Positions 27,541 to 34,737 are shown, counted from the first letter of the stretch. The stretch: DNA of 42,669 nt from Boseongicola sp. SB0665_bin_10 (GCA_009838075.1 VXSG01000024.1:1-42669); one strand, 5' to 3'. Numbers and translations: made by a program. The notes: generated by a model not told the origin, from the sequence alone.

Positions 27541-28608
27541 ATGGACGATGCAGCCGCACTTTCCGAGATCCGTCGCGCCGCCCAGGCCGCGCTGGAGGCT
27601 TGGCCCGAGGCCAGGGCGGCGGTGCTGTTCGGTTCGCGCGCACGCGGCACTCACCGCCCGGACAGCGACTGGGATGTCGCCTTCATCGTCAGGGGCGATG
27701 GGGACCGGCTTGGAACCGTCCCCGCTGACGTTCCGTTTTCCGTCCCCGGTGTCCGCCGTCGGCAGTACGTGAACGAAGTCGCGATCCCGGAGCAGCTCAT
27801 CGGGCGCAAGGCACTCTGCATCGGGCATGTCGGCCGCGGGATCGCCGTGGACGGCAGGATCCTGGCTGGGGAATGGACCAAGCCGAAATTGAGGGGAACT
27901 CCGTTCATGGAGACGGACAAGTACTGGAATTCAATGGCAACATCACTCCGCATGATCGAGGGGGCGATTGAGGCTTCAGCCAGAATGGGCTCGTCGAAAA
28001 ACTGGCGGAAACATCTAGGCCGCGCCGATGATTTTGTGGCCTGCACTGCCGACGCAGCAGAGCACTTGGCCAAGGCCGTCATGGGTCGCCATGGAGTCGA
28101 CGCCTACACCATACACTCCCTTGACAACCTGGCGGGCCAGGCTCGGAAAGCCGGTCACTTTGCGCTTGCGGAAGAAGTTCTCCGCATGAACGGTTCGACA
28201 AAGCAAGACCATGTCGCCAGGTACAATGGCGCCACCAAGGAAAGTCTTGCACATGCGATCAGCCGGCTGCCGGTTGTGCTTGAGCTCATGCGGAAGGAAT
28301 TGGCTGAACTTCCGGCGGGTTTCCTTGATCTGCAGGAAGGTACGGAACTTGTGGAAGCGGCCATGGAGGTCTTTCGGGACGGCGCTGCCACCCTCCGAGC
28401 CGCAGTCGAGCGCGACGGCGCCGGCATGGAGCCGCCGGAACCCTATGGATGGCTGAAACCCTTGGTGGAGTTTCGCGAGGCATTGGCGGCGAAGCTCGAT
28501 GGGACCGTCGACTCGCTCAGCAACGATCGGAACAGTTCGACGATTGACGACTGGCAGCCGCCCGCGCCGTCCCCGTTGGACGACCCGACTGATCCATTCA
28601 AGGGTTGA
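27541..28608 (+). CDS. MNT nucleotidyltransferase-HEPN fusion with conserved C-terminal tail (copy 2)
   Basis: A 355-residue paralogue of the preceding protein with the same architecture. The MNT motif LFGSRARGTHRPDSDWDVAF has D43 and D45. The HEPN-like region contains GRHGVDAYTIHSLDNL. A PPEPYGWLKP segment comes near residue 300, and the tail is DDWQPPAPSPLDDPTDPFKG. The MNT half is almost unchanged, while residues ~120-160 and ~275-295 differ clearly between copies, as if the specificity-determining parts had diversified. Catalytic residues are kept. It lies 77 bases after copy 1 under its own promoter. The same doubts about substrate apply. Confidence 0.85.
   Translation: MDDAAALSEIRRAAQAALEAWPEARAAVLFGSRARGTHRPDSDWDVAFIVRGDGDRLGTVPADVPFSVPGVRRRQYVNEVAIPEQLIGRKALCIGHVGRGIAVDGRILAGEWTKPKLRGTPFMETDKYWNSMATSLRMIEGAIEASARMGSSKNWRKHLGRADDFVACTADAAEHLAKAVMGRHGVDAYTIHSLDNLAGQARKAGHFALAEEVLRMNGSTKQDHVARYNGATKESLAHAISRLPVVLELMRKELAELPAGFLDLQEGTELVEAAMEVFRDGAATLRAAVERDGAGMEPPEPYGWLKPLVEFREALAAKLDGTVDSLSNDRNSSTIDDWQPPAPSPLDDPTDPFKG
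28546..28605 (+). other. Shared C-terminal tail, copy 2
   Basis: Encodes DDWQPPAPSPLDDPTDPFKG, the end of the second MNT-HEPN protein. It differs from copy 1 at three positions. Confidence 0.9.
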
Positions 28609-28671
28609 ATTCCCGAATCGCAGGCTATACACAAAACAATTATTTGAGTATAACCACGAGAGATTCCCTCC

Positions 28672-29856
28672 ATGGCCGTTCTCGAGCGTCTGCCAGTTTC
28701 CATCCAGACACTTCACGCCGAGCTCGCAGACAGGGCTTGGACTGGAAACTTCCAAGAACTCATGGACTCGAACGGAACAGCGCATGTCAAGACGGTAAAG
28801 GGTCGGAAATACTGGTACTGGCAATCCCCGACCCGGAACGGCGTTCGCCCGCCTGCGCGATACCTCGGCCCCGATACGCCGGTCCTTCGACGCAGGATTC
28901 AAAAGAGCAAGGGTGTCGCGGACGCACGAAAGGAACGCGTGAACATGGTCCGGTCTCTCCGCGCCGGAAAGATCCCTGGACCTGATGCCTTGAGCGGAAA
29001 CGTGTTGGCAGCCATGGCTGAAGCCGGAGCCTTTCGCCTTCGCGCCGTGGTTGTCGGATCCCTCGCCTTTCAGTGCTACGCCCCGATGTTGGGGTTCAGA
29101 GCCTCTGCCGCGATGGCGCGTACGGGCGACGTGGACATCGGGCAGTTTCCCGCTATTTCGATCGCCGTCGAGGATCGAATTGAGCCAGACCTGCTCACAG
29201 TGCTGCGGGCAGTGGATCCGAGGTTCGAGGCAGTTCCTTCGCCTTTCGATCCACGCAGCACAATGCGCTACGCTATCCGGGACGGAAGCCAGGAACGATT
29301 TGCCGTCGACATCCTGGCACCTTTGCGTGGCCCGCCGCGAGACCAGCCTGTCCATCTCCCCGCTCTTGGAGGGGATGGGCAACCGCTCCGCTTTCTCGAC
29401 TTCCTCATGTATCAGGAGATCGAGGCCGTCGTTCTCCATGGTCCCGGGATCCCGGTAAAGGTCCCGGCACCGGAACGTTTTGCCGTTCACAAGCTGCTAG
29501 TGTCGTCCCGCCGTCGTCCGAACGCTGTCGGACGCGAAAAGGCAAGGAAGGACTTGGCACAGGCCGAAATCCTCTGCCGCGTATTGATCCGAGACCGCCC
29601 AGATGACCTTGCGGATGCCTGGAAGGAGTTCCTCGCCCGCGGACCGGCATGGCGCAACGCTGCAATTCGGGGGCGGGCGGGCCTGCCGCCAGACGTCCAG
29701 GAGTTGCTTCCAATGCTGGACTCATCGGACCGTGCCGGGGTCGATGTCTCCCAGACAATGGAGTCGACCACAGAAGCGAGTGAATCCGGTTCAAGCGACT
29801 GGCAGCCGCCCGAACCATCCCCGTTGGACGACCTTCATGACCCCTTTAGAAAGTGA
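28672..29856 (+). CDS. GSU2403-type nucleotidyltransferase with the shared C-terminal tail
   Basis: A 394-residue protein unrelated in sequence to the MNT-HEPN pair. Its core has VVVGSLAFQCYAPMLGF, then ARTGDVDIGQF, i.e. the GS and DxD signature of the NTP_transf_8/GSU2403 nucleotidyltransferase family. FAVDILAPLRG and PERFAVHKLLVSSRRR follow, as in that family and AbiEii relatives. It opens with a region containing KYWYWQSPTRNGVRPPARYLG, common in these proteins. It ends SDWQPPEPSPLDDLHDPFRK, the same tail as its neighbours. No antitoxin gene is adjacent. The target is unknown; nucleotide transfer to RNA or protein is inferred from the fold. Confidence 0.82.
   Translation: MAVLERLPVSIQTLHAELADRAWTGNFQELMDSNGTAHVKTVKGRKYWYWQSPTRNGVRPPARYLGPDTPVLRRRIQKSKGVADARKERVNMVRSLRAGKIPGPDALSGNVLAAMAEAGAFRLRAVVVGSLAFQCYAPMLGFRASAAMARTGDVDIGQFPAISIAVEDRIEPDLLTVLRAVDPRFEAVPSPFDPRSTMRYAIRDGSQERFAVDILAPLRGPPRDQPVHLPALGGDGQPLRFLDFLMYQEIEAVVLHGPGIPVKVPAPERFAVHKLLVSSRRRPNAVGREKARKDLAQAEILCRVLIRDRPDDLADAWKEFLARGPAWRNAAIRGRAGLPPDVQELLPMLDSSDRAGVDVSQTMESTTEASESGSSDWQPPEPSPLDDLHDPFRK
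29794..29853 (+). other. Shared C-terminal tail, copy 3
   Basis: Encodes SDWQPPEPSPLDDLHDPFRK at the end of a protein whose catalytic domain differs from copies 1 and 2. This excludes simple gene duplication as the reason for the shared end. Confidence 0.9.
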
Positions 29857-29958
29857 TTCGCACAGCGAACCGCCGCGTTGACCGACCTTGCGCTTGCCCC
29901 TACTTTCTGAGCTACAATCGCTTCGCCGGACAATGGCGACTAGCCGCGGAATTGCACG

Positions 29959-30201
29959 ATGAAGTTCATTACTACAGCAGAAGTTCTTGAAGCGTACTCT
30001 CAGGGCGCCATCGGTTCTGCAGACGCGATCAGACGCATAGGCGGAACCGGCTTTCGCGATCTTCTGATTGCTATGGCGAACTGTGATTTTCCGTTGCCGC
30101 GTGGAGCAGGGCGTGAATCGGAAGTTGAACGCGAGATAGCCGAGGCATTGCCGATCCTGCGAGAGCACCTGAATCCCGTTTGGGATCGTGCCCAGCCATG
30201 A
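29959..30201 (+). CDS. Antitoxin-like small helix-turn-helix protein (UPF0175-like)
   Basis: An 80-residue protein. VLEAYSQGAIGSADAIRRIG, followed by FRDLLIAMANCDFPLPRG, has the look of UPF0175 family antitoxins, DNA-binding partners of DUF3368 PIN-type toxins. Its stop overlaps the start of the PIN gene (ATGA), the normal arrangement of a toxin-antitoxin pair. It lacks the C-terminal tail carried by its partner's frame and by the neighbouring enzymes. A TACAAT at 29913-29918 may be the -10 of its promoter; no good -35 is seen. Likely represses its own operon and neutralises the PIN protein. Confidence 0.7.
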   Translation: MKFITTAEVLEAYSQGAIGSADAIRRIGGTGFRDLLIAMANCDFPLPRGAGRESEVEREIAEALPILREHLNPVWDRAQP

Positions 30202-30908
30202 TTTCTGTGGTAATGCCGGACTCCGGGCCGCTCATTTCGCTGGCGCTGGCCGGTCGCCTGGATCTACTCGACAGGTTCAACAGCCAGATACTTATCACCG
30301 ACGTCGTTAAGATCGAGCTTCTGGAAGCGCCGTTTCAAACACCAGACCAGGAGGCTATTTCCAAATGGATTGATTCCAGAGGCAACCGGATCCGCGTAGT
30401 GGAAACGGTGTCTGGGGGGCTCATGCGAAAGACACTCGAACTCTTGGACTATGTTCCGGAAGAAGAGCGCCGGCGCCACTACCGAGAGATCAGGATCAGG
30501 GACGTTGGGGAAAGCTCGATCAGGGATCTGGCTGATGAAATTCGCGGCGGTCTGACAAGAGACTCGACGGGACTCGTGCTCTTCGAGGACAGGCGCGTGA
30601 TGAAGATGGATTTCGGCCCGCATGTCCGCCGCATGTCGACATGGTCTTTCGCACTCGCTTTGGAAGCGATGCAGGTCATTCCATCTGCGGAAGGTATGTT
30701 CAACCAGATCGGGCGTGCAGGACGTTCTGCAGGTCGCCTGGCCTTTGACCGGAAAGGCGCGGAAGCTAAAGAGGACTTTGCGGGGAGCTATGACTTGTCG
30801 GGTCTTGATGCGCCGGACCGGCCCGATCAGCACGGCATCTCAACCGAGGACAACGAAAGTGACAATGCCAGCGCGGAATGGCTGAAGGGCTCTGAAAGCG
30901 ACAACTAG
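30198..30908 (+). CDS. PIN-domain toxin (DUF3368-like), C-terminal tail removed by an in-frame TAG
   Basis: A 236-residue protein. MPDSGPLISLALAGRLDLLD and ILITDVVKIELLEA carry the first acidic residues of a PIN ribonuclease fold. DVGESSIRDLADEI and LVLFEDRRV fit the later acidic motifs of DUF3368 toxins. It is coupled to the antitoxin-like gene by ATGA. PIN toxins of this class usually have about 150-170 residues, so the last ~70 are an extension (Asp/Glu/Ser-rich). The frame stops at TAG (30906-30908), but the next 17 codons encode the shared tail. TGG (Trp) is expected at the TAG by comparison with the three neighbours. The gene is either newly truncated, read through, or a sequencing error. 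Confidence 0.75.
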   Translation: MISVVMPDSGPLISLALAGRLDLLDRFNSQILITDVVKIELLEAPFQTPDQEAISKWIDSRGNRIRVVETVSGGLMRKTLELLDYVPEEERRRHYREIRIRDVGESSIRDLADEIRGGLTRDSTGLVLFEDRRVMKMDFGPHVRRMSTWSFALALEAMQVIPSAEGMFNQIGRAGRSAGRLAFDRKGAEAKEDFAGSYDLSGLDAPDRPDQHGISTEDNESDNASAEWLKGSESDN

Positions 30909-30962
30909 CAGCCGCCCGAACCGTCTCCGTTGGACGACTTGACCGATCCCTTCAAAACATGA
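30909..30962 (+). other. Orphaned shared tail downstream of the PIN stop codon, copy 4
   Basis: In frame after the TAG, 17 codons read QPPEPSPLDDLTDPFKT and then TGA (30960-30962). With TGG at 30906 the PIN protein would be 254 residues and end exactly like its neighbours. The tail codons are otherwise intact, so the interruption is recent or tolerated. Confidence 0.85.
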
Positions 30963-30981
30963 ACGGCACGGCATTCTCCAA

Positions 30982-31009
30982 TTGAATCCGGACCCATGAT
31001 GTCTATCAT
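30982..31009 (+). promoter_or_regulatory. Promoter with -10 next to the GTG start, possibly leaderless
   Basis: TTGAAT (30982-30987), 16-base spacer and TATCAT (31004-31009), then six bases to the GTG at 31016. A seven-base inverted repeat CCATGAT-GTCT-ATCATGG (30994-31011) overlaps the -10 and could be an operator. Confidence 0.55.
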
Positions 31010-31015
31010 GGCATC

Positions 31016-31627
31016 GTGAAGAATCTCAAAATCCGGATCGCGCCGATGGAGACCGCAGAAAAAGCTTGGGAAAGAACAACCAGGGTCATGGATGGCTTGA
31101 GCTGCGTGTTCCTGATCTCGGAGGATCATGATCGGGCCTTCTCAATGAAGGTCCTTCCGGAAATCGTCTACACCCGCGATGTCCTGACCTACAATCTGCC
31201 CGGAATTTGCTCGTTCTACAGGCGCGTCGAGGAAGGATCAGCCCGGATCCATCCAGGCATTCCCGGCGATCTTGAAGCGATGGTCTGCGTTCTGGCCCGT
31301 CTCGGCACGGTGTCAAGGCTGGCCGCGATGAACGAGTTCCCGTTGCGCTCGCCGCTCTTCCTTGACGGACAGCGAAGGCTCGTTCTTCCCGTCACCAGGA
31401 TGCCAGAGGAAATGTGCCTTGCGATGTTTGGAACGTCATGTCCCAGGCCGTCGCTGCTCCTGATGGAATGCGACGAGGCCGTCCACTCGACGCCGACCCC
31501 AGACGGACTGCAGTTTCATTTGTCGAATGGTCACGTCAACGGATTCCGGCGACAGCCCATCCCGCAGCGCCCGATGGAAAGGACAGGATGGGACTGGATG
31601 GCGCCCGGTCATGTCCGCCATGGATAG
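31016..31627 (+). CDS. Hypothetical protein at the end of the cargo island
   Basis: A 203-residue protein starting with GTG, with codon use like real genes here. No signal peptide, membrane helix or recognised motif. It begins MKNLKIRIAPMETAEKAW and has a globular look with several cysteines and histidines in the second half. It carries no shared tail. It has the same promoter layout (TATCAT a few bases before the start) as the tagged MNT-HEPN genes, so it may be expressed with them, for example as an immunity, chaperone or adaptor protein. That is inference from position and promoter only. Confidence 0.6.
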   Translation: MKNLKIRIAPMETAEKAWERTTRVMDGLSCVFLISEDHDRAFSMKVLPEIVYTRDVLTYNLPGICSFYRRVEEGSARIHPGIPGDLEAMVCVLARLGTVSRLAAMNEFPLRSPLFLDGQRRLVLPVTRMPEEMCLAMFGTSCPRPSLLLMECDEAVHSTPTPDGLQFHLSNGHVNGFRRQPIPQRPMERTGWDWMAPGHVRHG

Positions 31628-31808
31628 CGTCGCCGCACCGGCGATGCTGGATGCTTGAGCGGTTCACTCTTGGTGAGGATTCCGGCCGCCGACACCTTCA
31701 TCGCACGGATTCGGACAGGCATGATGCAACCAGACAACGGCTTCAAGGCCCCAACGGAGCCGAGGAAGTCACCTCCGGTGGTGACAGGATGACAGCACGG
31801 GTGACCGG

Positions 31809-32159
31809 ATGATCAGGATTGCACTCATCGCATTGACGCTCTCTGCGCTTCCAGCGCAGGGACAGGACCTGTCTGACCGAGAGCGTGCTCGGGAGGAGAT
31901 CCGAGCGGAAATCCTGGACAGCATCAGGCGGATGGAGATCGAGATCCGGGACGTACAGGAATTCAGGGACTGGCAGAAGCGCATTCAGCTCATCTCCGGG
32001 GAGAGCCGGGACGAGGCGCTGCGTGCGCGGCTGCCCTTGCAACGTTGCCTCGATTCCTCATTGGCAGAGCTGTGTCCCATGCTGGAGGCATTGTTTGTCG
32101 AAGGTCCGGCCCTCGACACGCACCAAGGTCCGAACGATGACGCGTCGGAAGTTCCCTGA
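31809..32159 (+). CDS. Small exported coiled-coil protein next to the PilS-like gene
   Basis: A 116-residue protein with a signal peptide (IRIALIALTLSALPAQGQ, cut near residue 19) and a highly charged helical stretch (RAREEIRAEILDSIRRMEIE) that should form a coiled coil. It has two cysteines near 82 and 90. Its end overlaps the prepilin start by 23 bases, so it is co-expressed with it. It could be a periplasmic pilus or channel accessory; no family recognised. It resumes the transfer gene order after the cargo island. Confidence 0.65.
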   Translation: MIRIALIALTLSALPAQGQDLSDRERAREEIRAEILDSIRRMEIEIRDVQEFRDWQKRIQLISGESRDEALRARLPLQRCLDSSLAELCPMLEALFVEGPALDTHQGPNDDASEVP

Positions 32160-32685
32160 TCGCCGGAAGCGGGGGCTGGGTCTGCTTGGCGCCGTCTTGA
32201 CCGTGACTGTCATGACTGTCTCACTGGCCGGCGTCTTCTCGGTCTACAGGACGACGATCGTGGTCAACGAACGCGCGTCTGTCACCTTGGATCTGATGGG
32301 TGCAATGGCGATGTCCGTCCGCAAAGCGCATTCCGGCGGAATGAAATACGGCGAAAAGTCGGCGCTGCAGGACATTGCTCTGGCTGGCGCCTCGATGCGC
32401 TTAAAGAGTTCCGCTGCGGTGACGCCTTGGGGTGGCGCAGTGATCGTCTTCGCCGGCGACGACATTGCGAAGACGACGGCAGACGCTCCGGAGCACACGT
32501 CTCGCTTCATCCTGCAGGTGGCAGGCCTGCCAGCACGGGCCTGCGAGATTGTCGCTGGCGAAATGGTCCATCGGTCGGAAGTGGTGACCGTGCATGTCGG
32601 CACGACGGAAGTGGCTGACGTGAATGCCATCTCGACTTCCTGCAGCGGGGCCAGCAGCACTGTTTCCGTCACCTTCAGCAGCTGA
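32137..32685 (+). CDS. PilS-like type IV prepilin (major thin-pilus subunit candidate)
   Basis: A 182-residue protein with a basic leader RRKFPDRRKRG, cleavage expected after G13, and a hydrophobic stem LGLLGAVLTVTVMTVSLAGV. The globular part has two conserved-looking cysteines (CEIVAGEM and STSCSG), as in PilS pilins of IncI plasmids. Mature position 5, normally Glu, is Gly here (G18), which is unusual for a major pilin; the PilV-like protein at 24905 keeps Glu. An AAGG site lies before the ATG. No other pil genes (secretin, PilQ ATPase, peptidase) are in the window. Confidence 0.7.
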   Translation: MTRRKFPDRRKRGLGLLGAVLTVTVMTVSLAGVFSVYRTTIVVNERASVTLDLMGAMAMSVRKAHSGGMKYGEKSALQDIALAGASMRLKSSAAVTPWGGAVIVFAGDDIAKTTADAPEHTSRFILQVAGLPARACEIVAGEMVHRSEVVTVHVGTTEVADVNAISTSCSGASSTVSVTFSS

Positions 32686-32860
32686 GGAAGGTGGTCGCGG
32701 CAAACCCGGTTCGTGGCACAAGGGCCGGGTCTCGGGTCATCCCGCCTCCACCAAGGTCGCCGGATGGGCATCAACGTGCTCATGGCGTCGATCGACCGTT
32801 GACCCGCAGATGGCTGCCTGCCAGTTTTGTCCGCATTACCAGAACGGTCCGGTTGCGAAC

Positions 32861-33469
32861 ATGTCTTCCACGAGACTTGCCCCCAATTTCCTGATCCTGT
32901 CACTCTTGGCGTCGTGCACGCTTCATTCCTCGCCCATGGCAACCAGGCTTCCGACACCAGCCTTGGACGGCCACGCAAGGCAACAGATGCAGTCCTGGAC
33001 GCGGGACCGGGAACGTGAACCGCATCTTGATTCGAAGATCCTGACAGCGATATTGGAAGAGGGCCTGTCGTCGAGTGGCGCTCGCCTCCTGGATGCAGGC
33101 GACGCCGTCCTGCTGTCCTTGCCGGGGCCGTCGCTGTTCACGGCACCACGGCGCGACCGCCTGAGCGATGACGCCGTTCGTGCCTTGGGGCACGTCGCCA
33201 GGGTGATGGCCGAGCGTCCACGCCTGCATGCCGCCGTCGTCGGCCATGTCAGCGGAACGTCTCATGCGCAAGCGGACATGATCCTGTCCGAGCGCCGTGC
33301 CGTATCGGTCAAGGCGGCCTTGATGGCGCGTGGAATCGATCCGTGCCGTGTCTCCGCTGTCGGGCGCGGGGCGGACGATCACCTGGCCGTGCCGATCACC
33401 CGTCGACGCGCAATGACAAACGATCGCATGGAGATCCTGCTCACGATGCCCCGATACGACGGGTGCTGA
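32861..33469 (+). CDS. OmpA-family lipoprotein (DotK/IcmN-like)
   Basis: A 202-residue lipoprotein. The signal peptide ends in a lipobox LLAS-C (Cys about residue 19). The C-terminal half is OmpA-like: VVGHVSGTS, then LSERRAVSVKAALMARGIDP, SAVGRGADD and NDRMEI. The peptidoglycan-binding Asp of the usual GHTD is replaced by Ser and the usual NRR is NDR, so diaminopimelate binding may be weak. Legionella DotK/IcmN is an OmpA-type lipoprotein of the Dot/Icm outer complex, and this gene lies with dotD and dotC. The ribosome site is weak. An upstream in-frame ATG at 32810 would spoil the signal peptide. Confidence 0.72.
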   Translation: MSSTRLAPNFLILSLLASCTLHSSPMATRLPTPALDGHARQQMQSWTRDREREPHLDSKILTAILEEGLSSSGARLLDAGDAVLLSLPGPSLFTAPRRDRLSDDAVRALGHVARVMAERPRLHAAVVGHVSGTSHAQADMILSERRAVSVKAALMARGIDPCRVSAVGRGADDHLAVPITRRRAMTNDRMEILLTMPRYDGC

Positions 33470-33494
33470 AGCAGGCGTCGTGGAAGGAGGCACA

Positions 33495-34061
33495 TTGGAG
33501 TTGGAAGGCTTTGCCACGGGCGTGGTGCTCGCCATCCTGGTCGGACTTCTCCTGGTCTTTCCGGCTGGTTCCGGCAGGCGTGCCCGCCGGAAGCGCCGTT
33601 CGCGGAAGTCCAGGACAGCGCGGCGACACTGGTTCCAATCGAACAGGATTGCGGGGAAGGCTTACGTAACGGATGGGGACGGAGTTCGCGTTTCCGGGCA
33701 GGAAGTCCGGTTCGCAGGTCTAGACGCGCCTGAATGGGACCAAAGGGCGAAGCACCAAGACGGCTACTGGTTTGCGCACAGCAAGCGGGTCAGGAGCGCG
33801 CTGATCAAGGCTATCGGCGGGAGGCGGGTTCACGTTGCGGTGGAATGCTACGACAAGTTTGGACGCGCGGTTGGCGTGGTGACCTGCAACGGCAAGGATG
33901 TCGGCGAATGGCTGGTCCGAAACGGTCACGCGATCGCGGCATACGATGATCGCTACAAGGGTGTTGAGCGGGACGCACGCCAAGCCAAGCGAGGGATGTG
34001 GGCGCACGCAGTCAACATCGATCCACGCCGGTGGCGGCACCGTGAGCGGGACCGAAACTGA
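33495..34061 (+). CDS. Membrane-anchored thermonuclease (SNase-like)
   Basis: About 188 residues. An N-terminal membrane helix (GVVLAILVGLLLVFPAG) is followed by an Arg/Lys-rich stretch and a staphylococcal-nuclease-like domain: VTDGDGVRVSGQEVRFAGLD, APEWDQ, VHVAVECYDKFGRAVGVV, EWLVRNGHA. Arg and Asp/Glu active-site residues of the SNase fold (RFAGLDAPE, DKFGRAVG) are visible. The strong AAGGAGG at 33484-33490 sits inside the frame, so the start is TTG 33495 (four bases away) or TTG 33501 (ten), not GTG 33480. Nucleases of this type occur in several conjugative plasmids. Its role in transfer is unknown; it may trim DNA outside the membrane. Confidence 0.78.
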   Translation: MELEGFATGVVLAILVGLLLVFPAGSGRRARRKRRSRKSRTARRHWFQSNRIAGKAYVTDGDGVRVSGQEVRFAGLDAPEWDQRAKHQDGYWFAHSKRVRSALIKAIGGRRVHVAVECYDKFGRAVGVVTCNGKDVGEWLVRNGHAIAAYDDRYKGVERDARQAKRGMWAHAVNIDPRRWRHRERDRN

Positions 34062-34188
34062 GTCGCGGCGATCAATGCCGTCTGTTGTGACATTCATGTC
34101 GCGAACGTATGATTCGCAGGTGATGCACGAGACTTCACGGAAATTTCCGGGCCGCCGGTTGCCTGGAGTCACTTGACGGGAGCACCGG

Positions 34189-34737
34189 TTGCGGATGCGT
34201 AAAGCAGCCCAGAAAGTCCTCTTGAGTGCGGTCGCCCTCGCGCTTGTCGCGCCAACCTTGGCCGGATGCAGCGATTGGGACGGCGATGCCTGGCCCCGGT
34301 CGACGTATGCGGAGGAGCAAGGAAGCCACGCCGCGATCGACATCGAGGAAAGGCTCGCAACGTCCATGGAAAAGGCGGCAGCAGCGAATGCAGCCGTGGC
34401 CGAGATCGAGGCGGCCGTCGTGACATCCAGGAACCCTGGACTGCAGGCACAGGGAGATCTGCCGGCCACGGTCGTCTTGCCGCCCGAGATGATGCTTCCG
34501 GTCAGCATCGACTGGAAAGGGCCGGTCGAGAAGCTGCTGGCGGAACTGGGGCGACGGGCCGGGTATCAGTTCGAAGTCGCTGGAGTACCACCCGCGAACG
34601 GCATTCTTGTCACGCTCGCCGCCCGTAACGAGCCGATCTATGGCGTGCTCCGGCGGGCCGGTCACGTGGTCCATGGTGACGCCGACATACTGCTGGACCT
34701 GGAAGCCATGATGATCACGCTTCGTTATGACAAGTGA
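34189..34737 (+). CDS. dotD: DotD (TraH)-family lipoprotein
   Basis: A 182-residue lipoprotein with lipobox LAG-C (Cys about 27). The C-terminal domain LPVSIDWKGPVEKLLAELGR, then YQFEVAGVPP and LLDLEAMMITLRY, is the secretin-N1-like domain of DotD/TraH, which with DotC places DotH in the outer membrane. TTG 34189 is six bases from GGGAG; ATG 34195 is the alternative. The gene overlaps dotC by 11 bases. Order dotD-dotC-dotB-icmT equals IncI traH-traI-traJ-traK. Confidence 0.88.
   Translation: MRMRKAAQKVLLSAVALALVAPTLAGCSDWDGDAWPRSTYAEEQGSHAAIDIEERLATSMEKAAAANAAVAEIEAAVVTSRNPGLQAQGDLPATVVLPPEMMLPVSIDWKGPVEKLLAELGRRAGYQFEVAGVPPANGILVTLAARNEPIYGVLRRAGHVVHGDADILLDLEAMMITLRYDK

Larger units (their letters stand above)
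26365..28608 (+). repeat. Tandem duplication of promoter plus MNT-HEPN gene
   Basis: The unit 26365-27463 is repeated as 27504-28608. Promoter, start region, most of the nucleotidyltransferase domain and the tail are close in both DNA and protein. The middle (about residues 120-160) and the region before the tail have diverged. This is an old tandem duplication, not a recent copy. Confidence 0.85.

Noticed and set aside
30906-30908. TAG as a recoded amino acid (pyrrolysine-type)
   Set aside because: No supporting structure or genes, and the neighbours have Trp (TGG) at the same place, so a single-base change is simpler.
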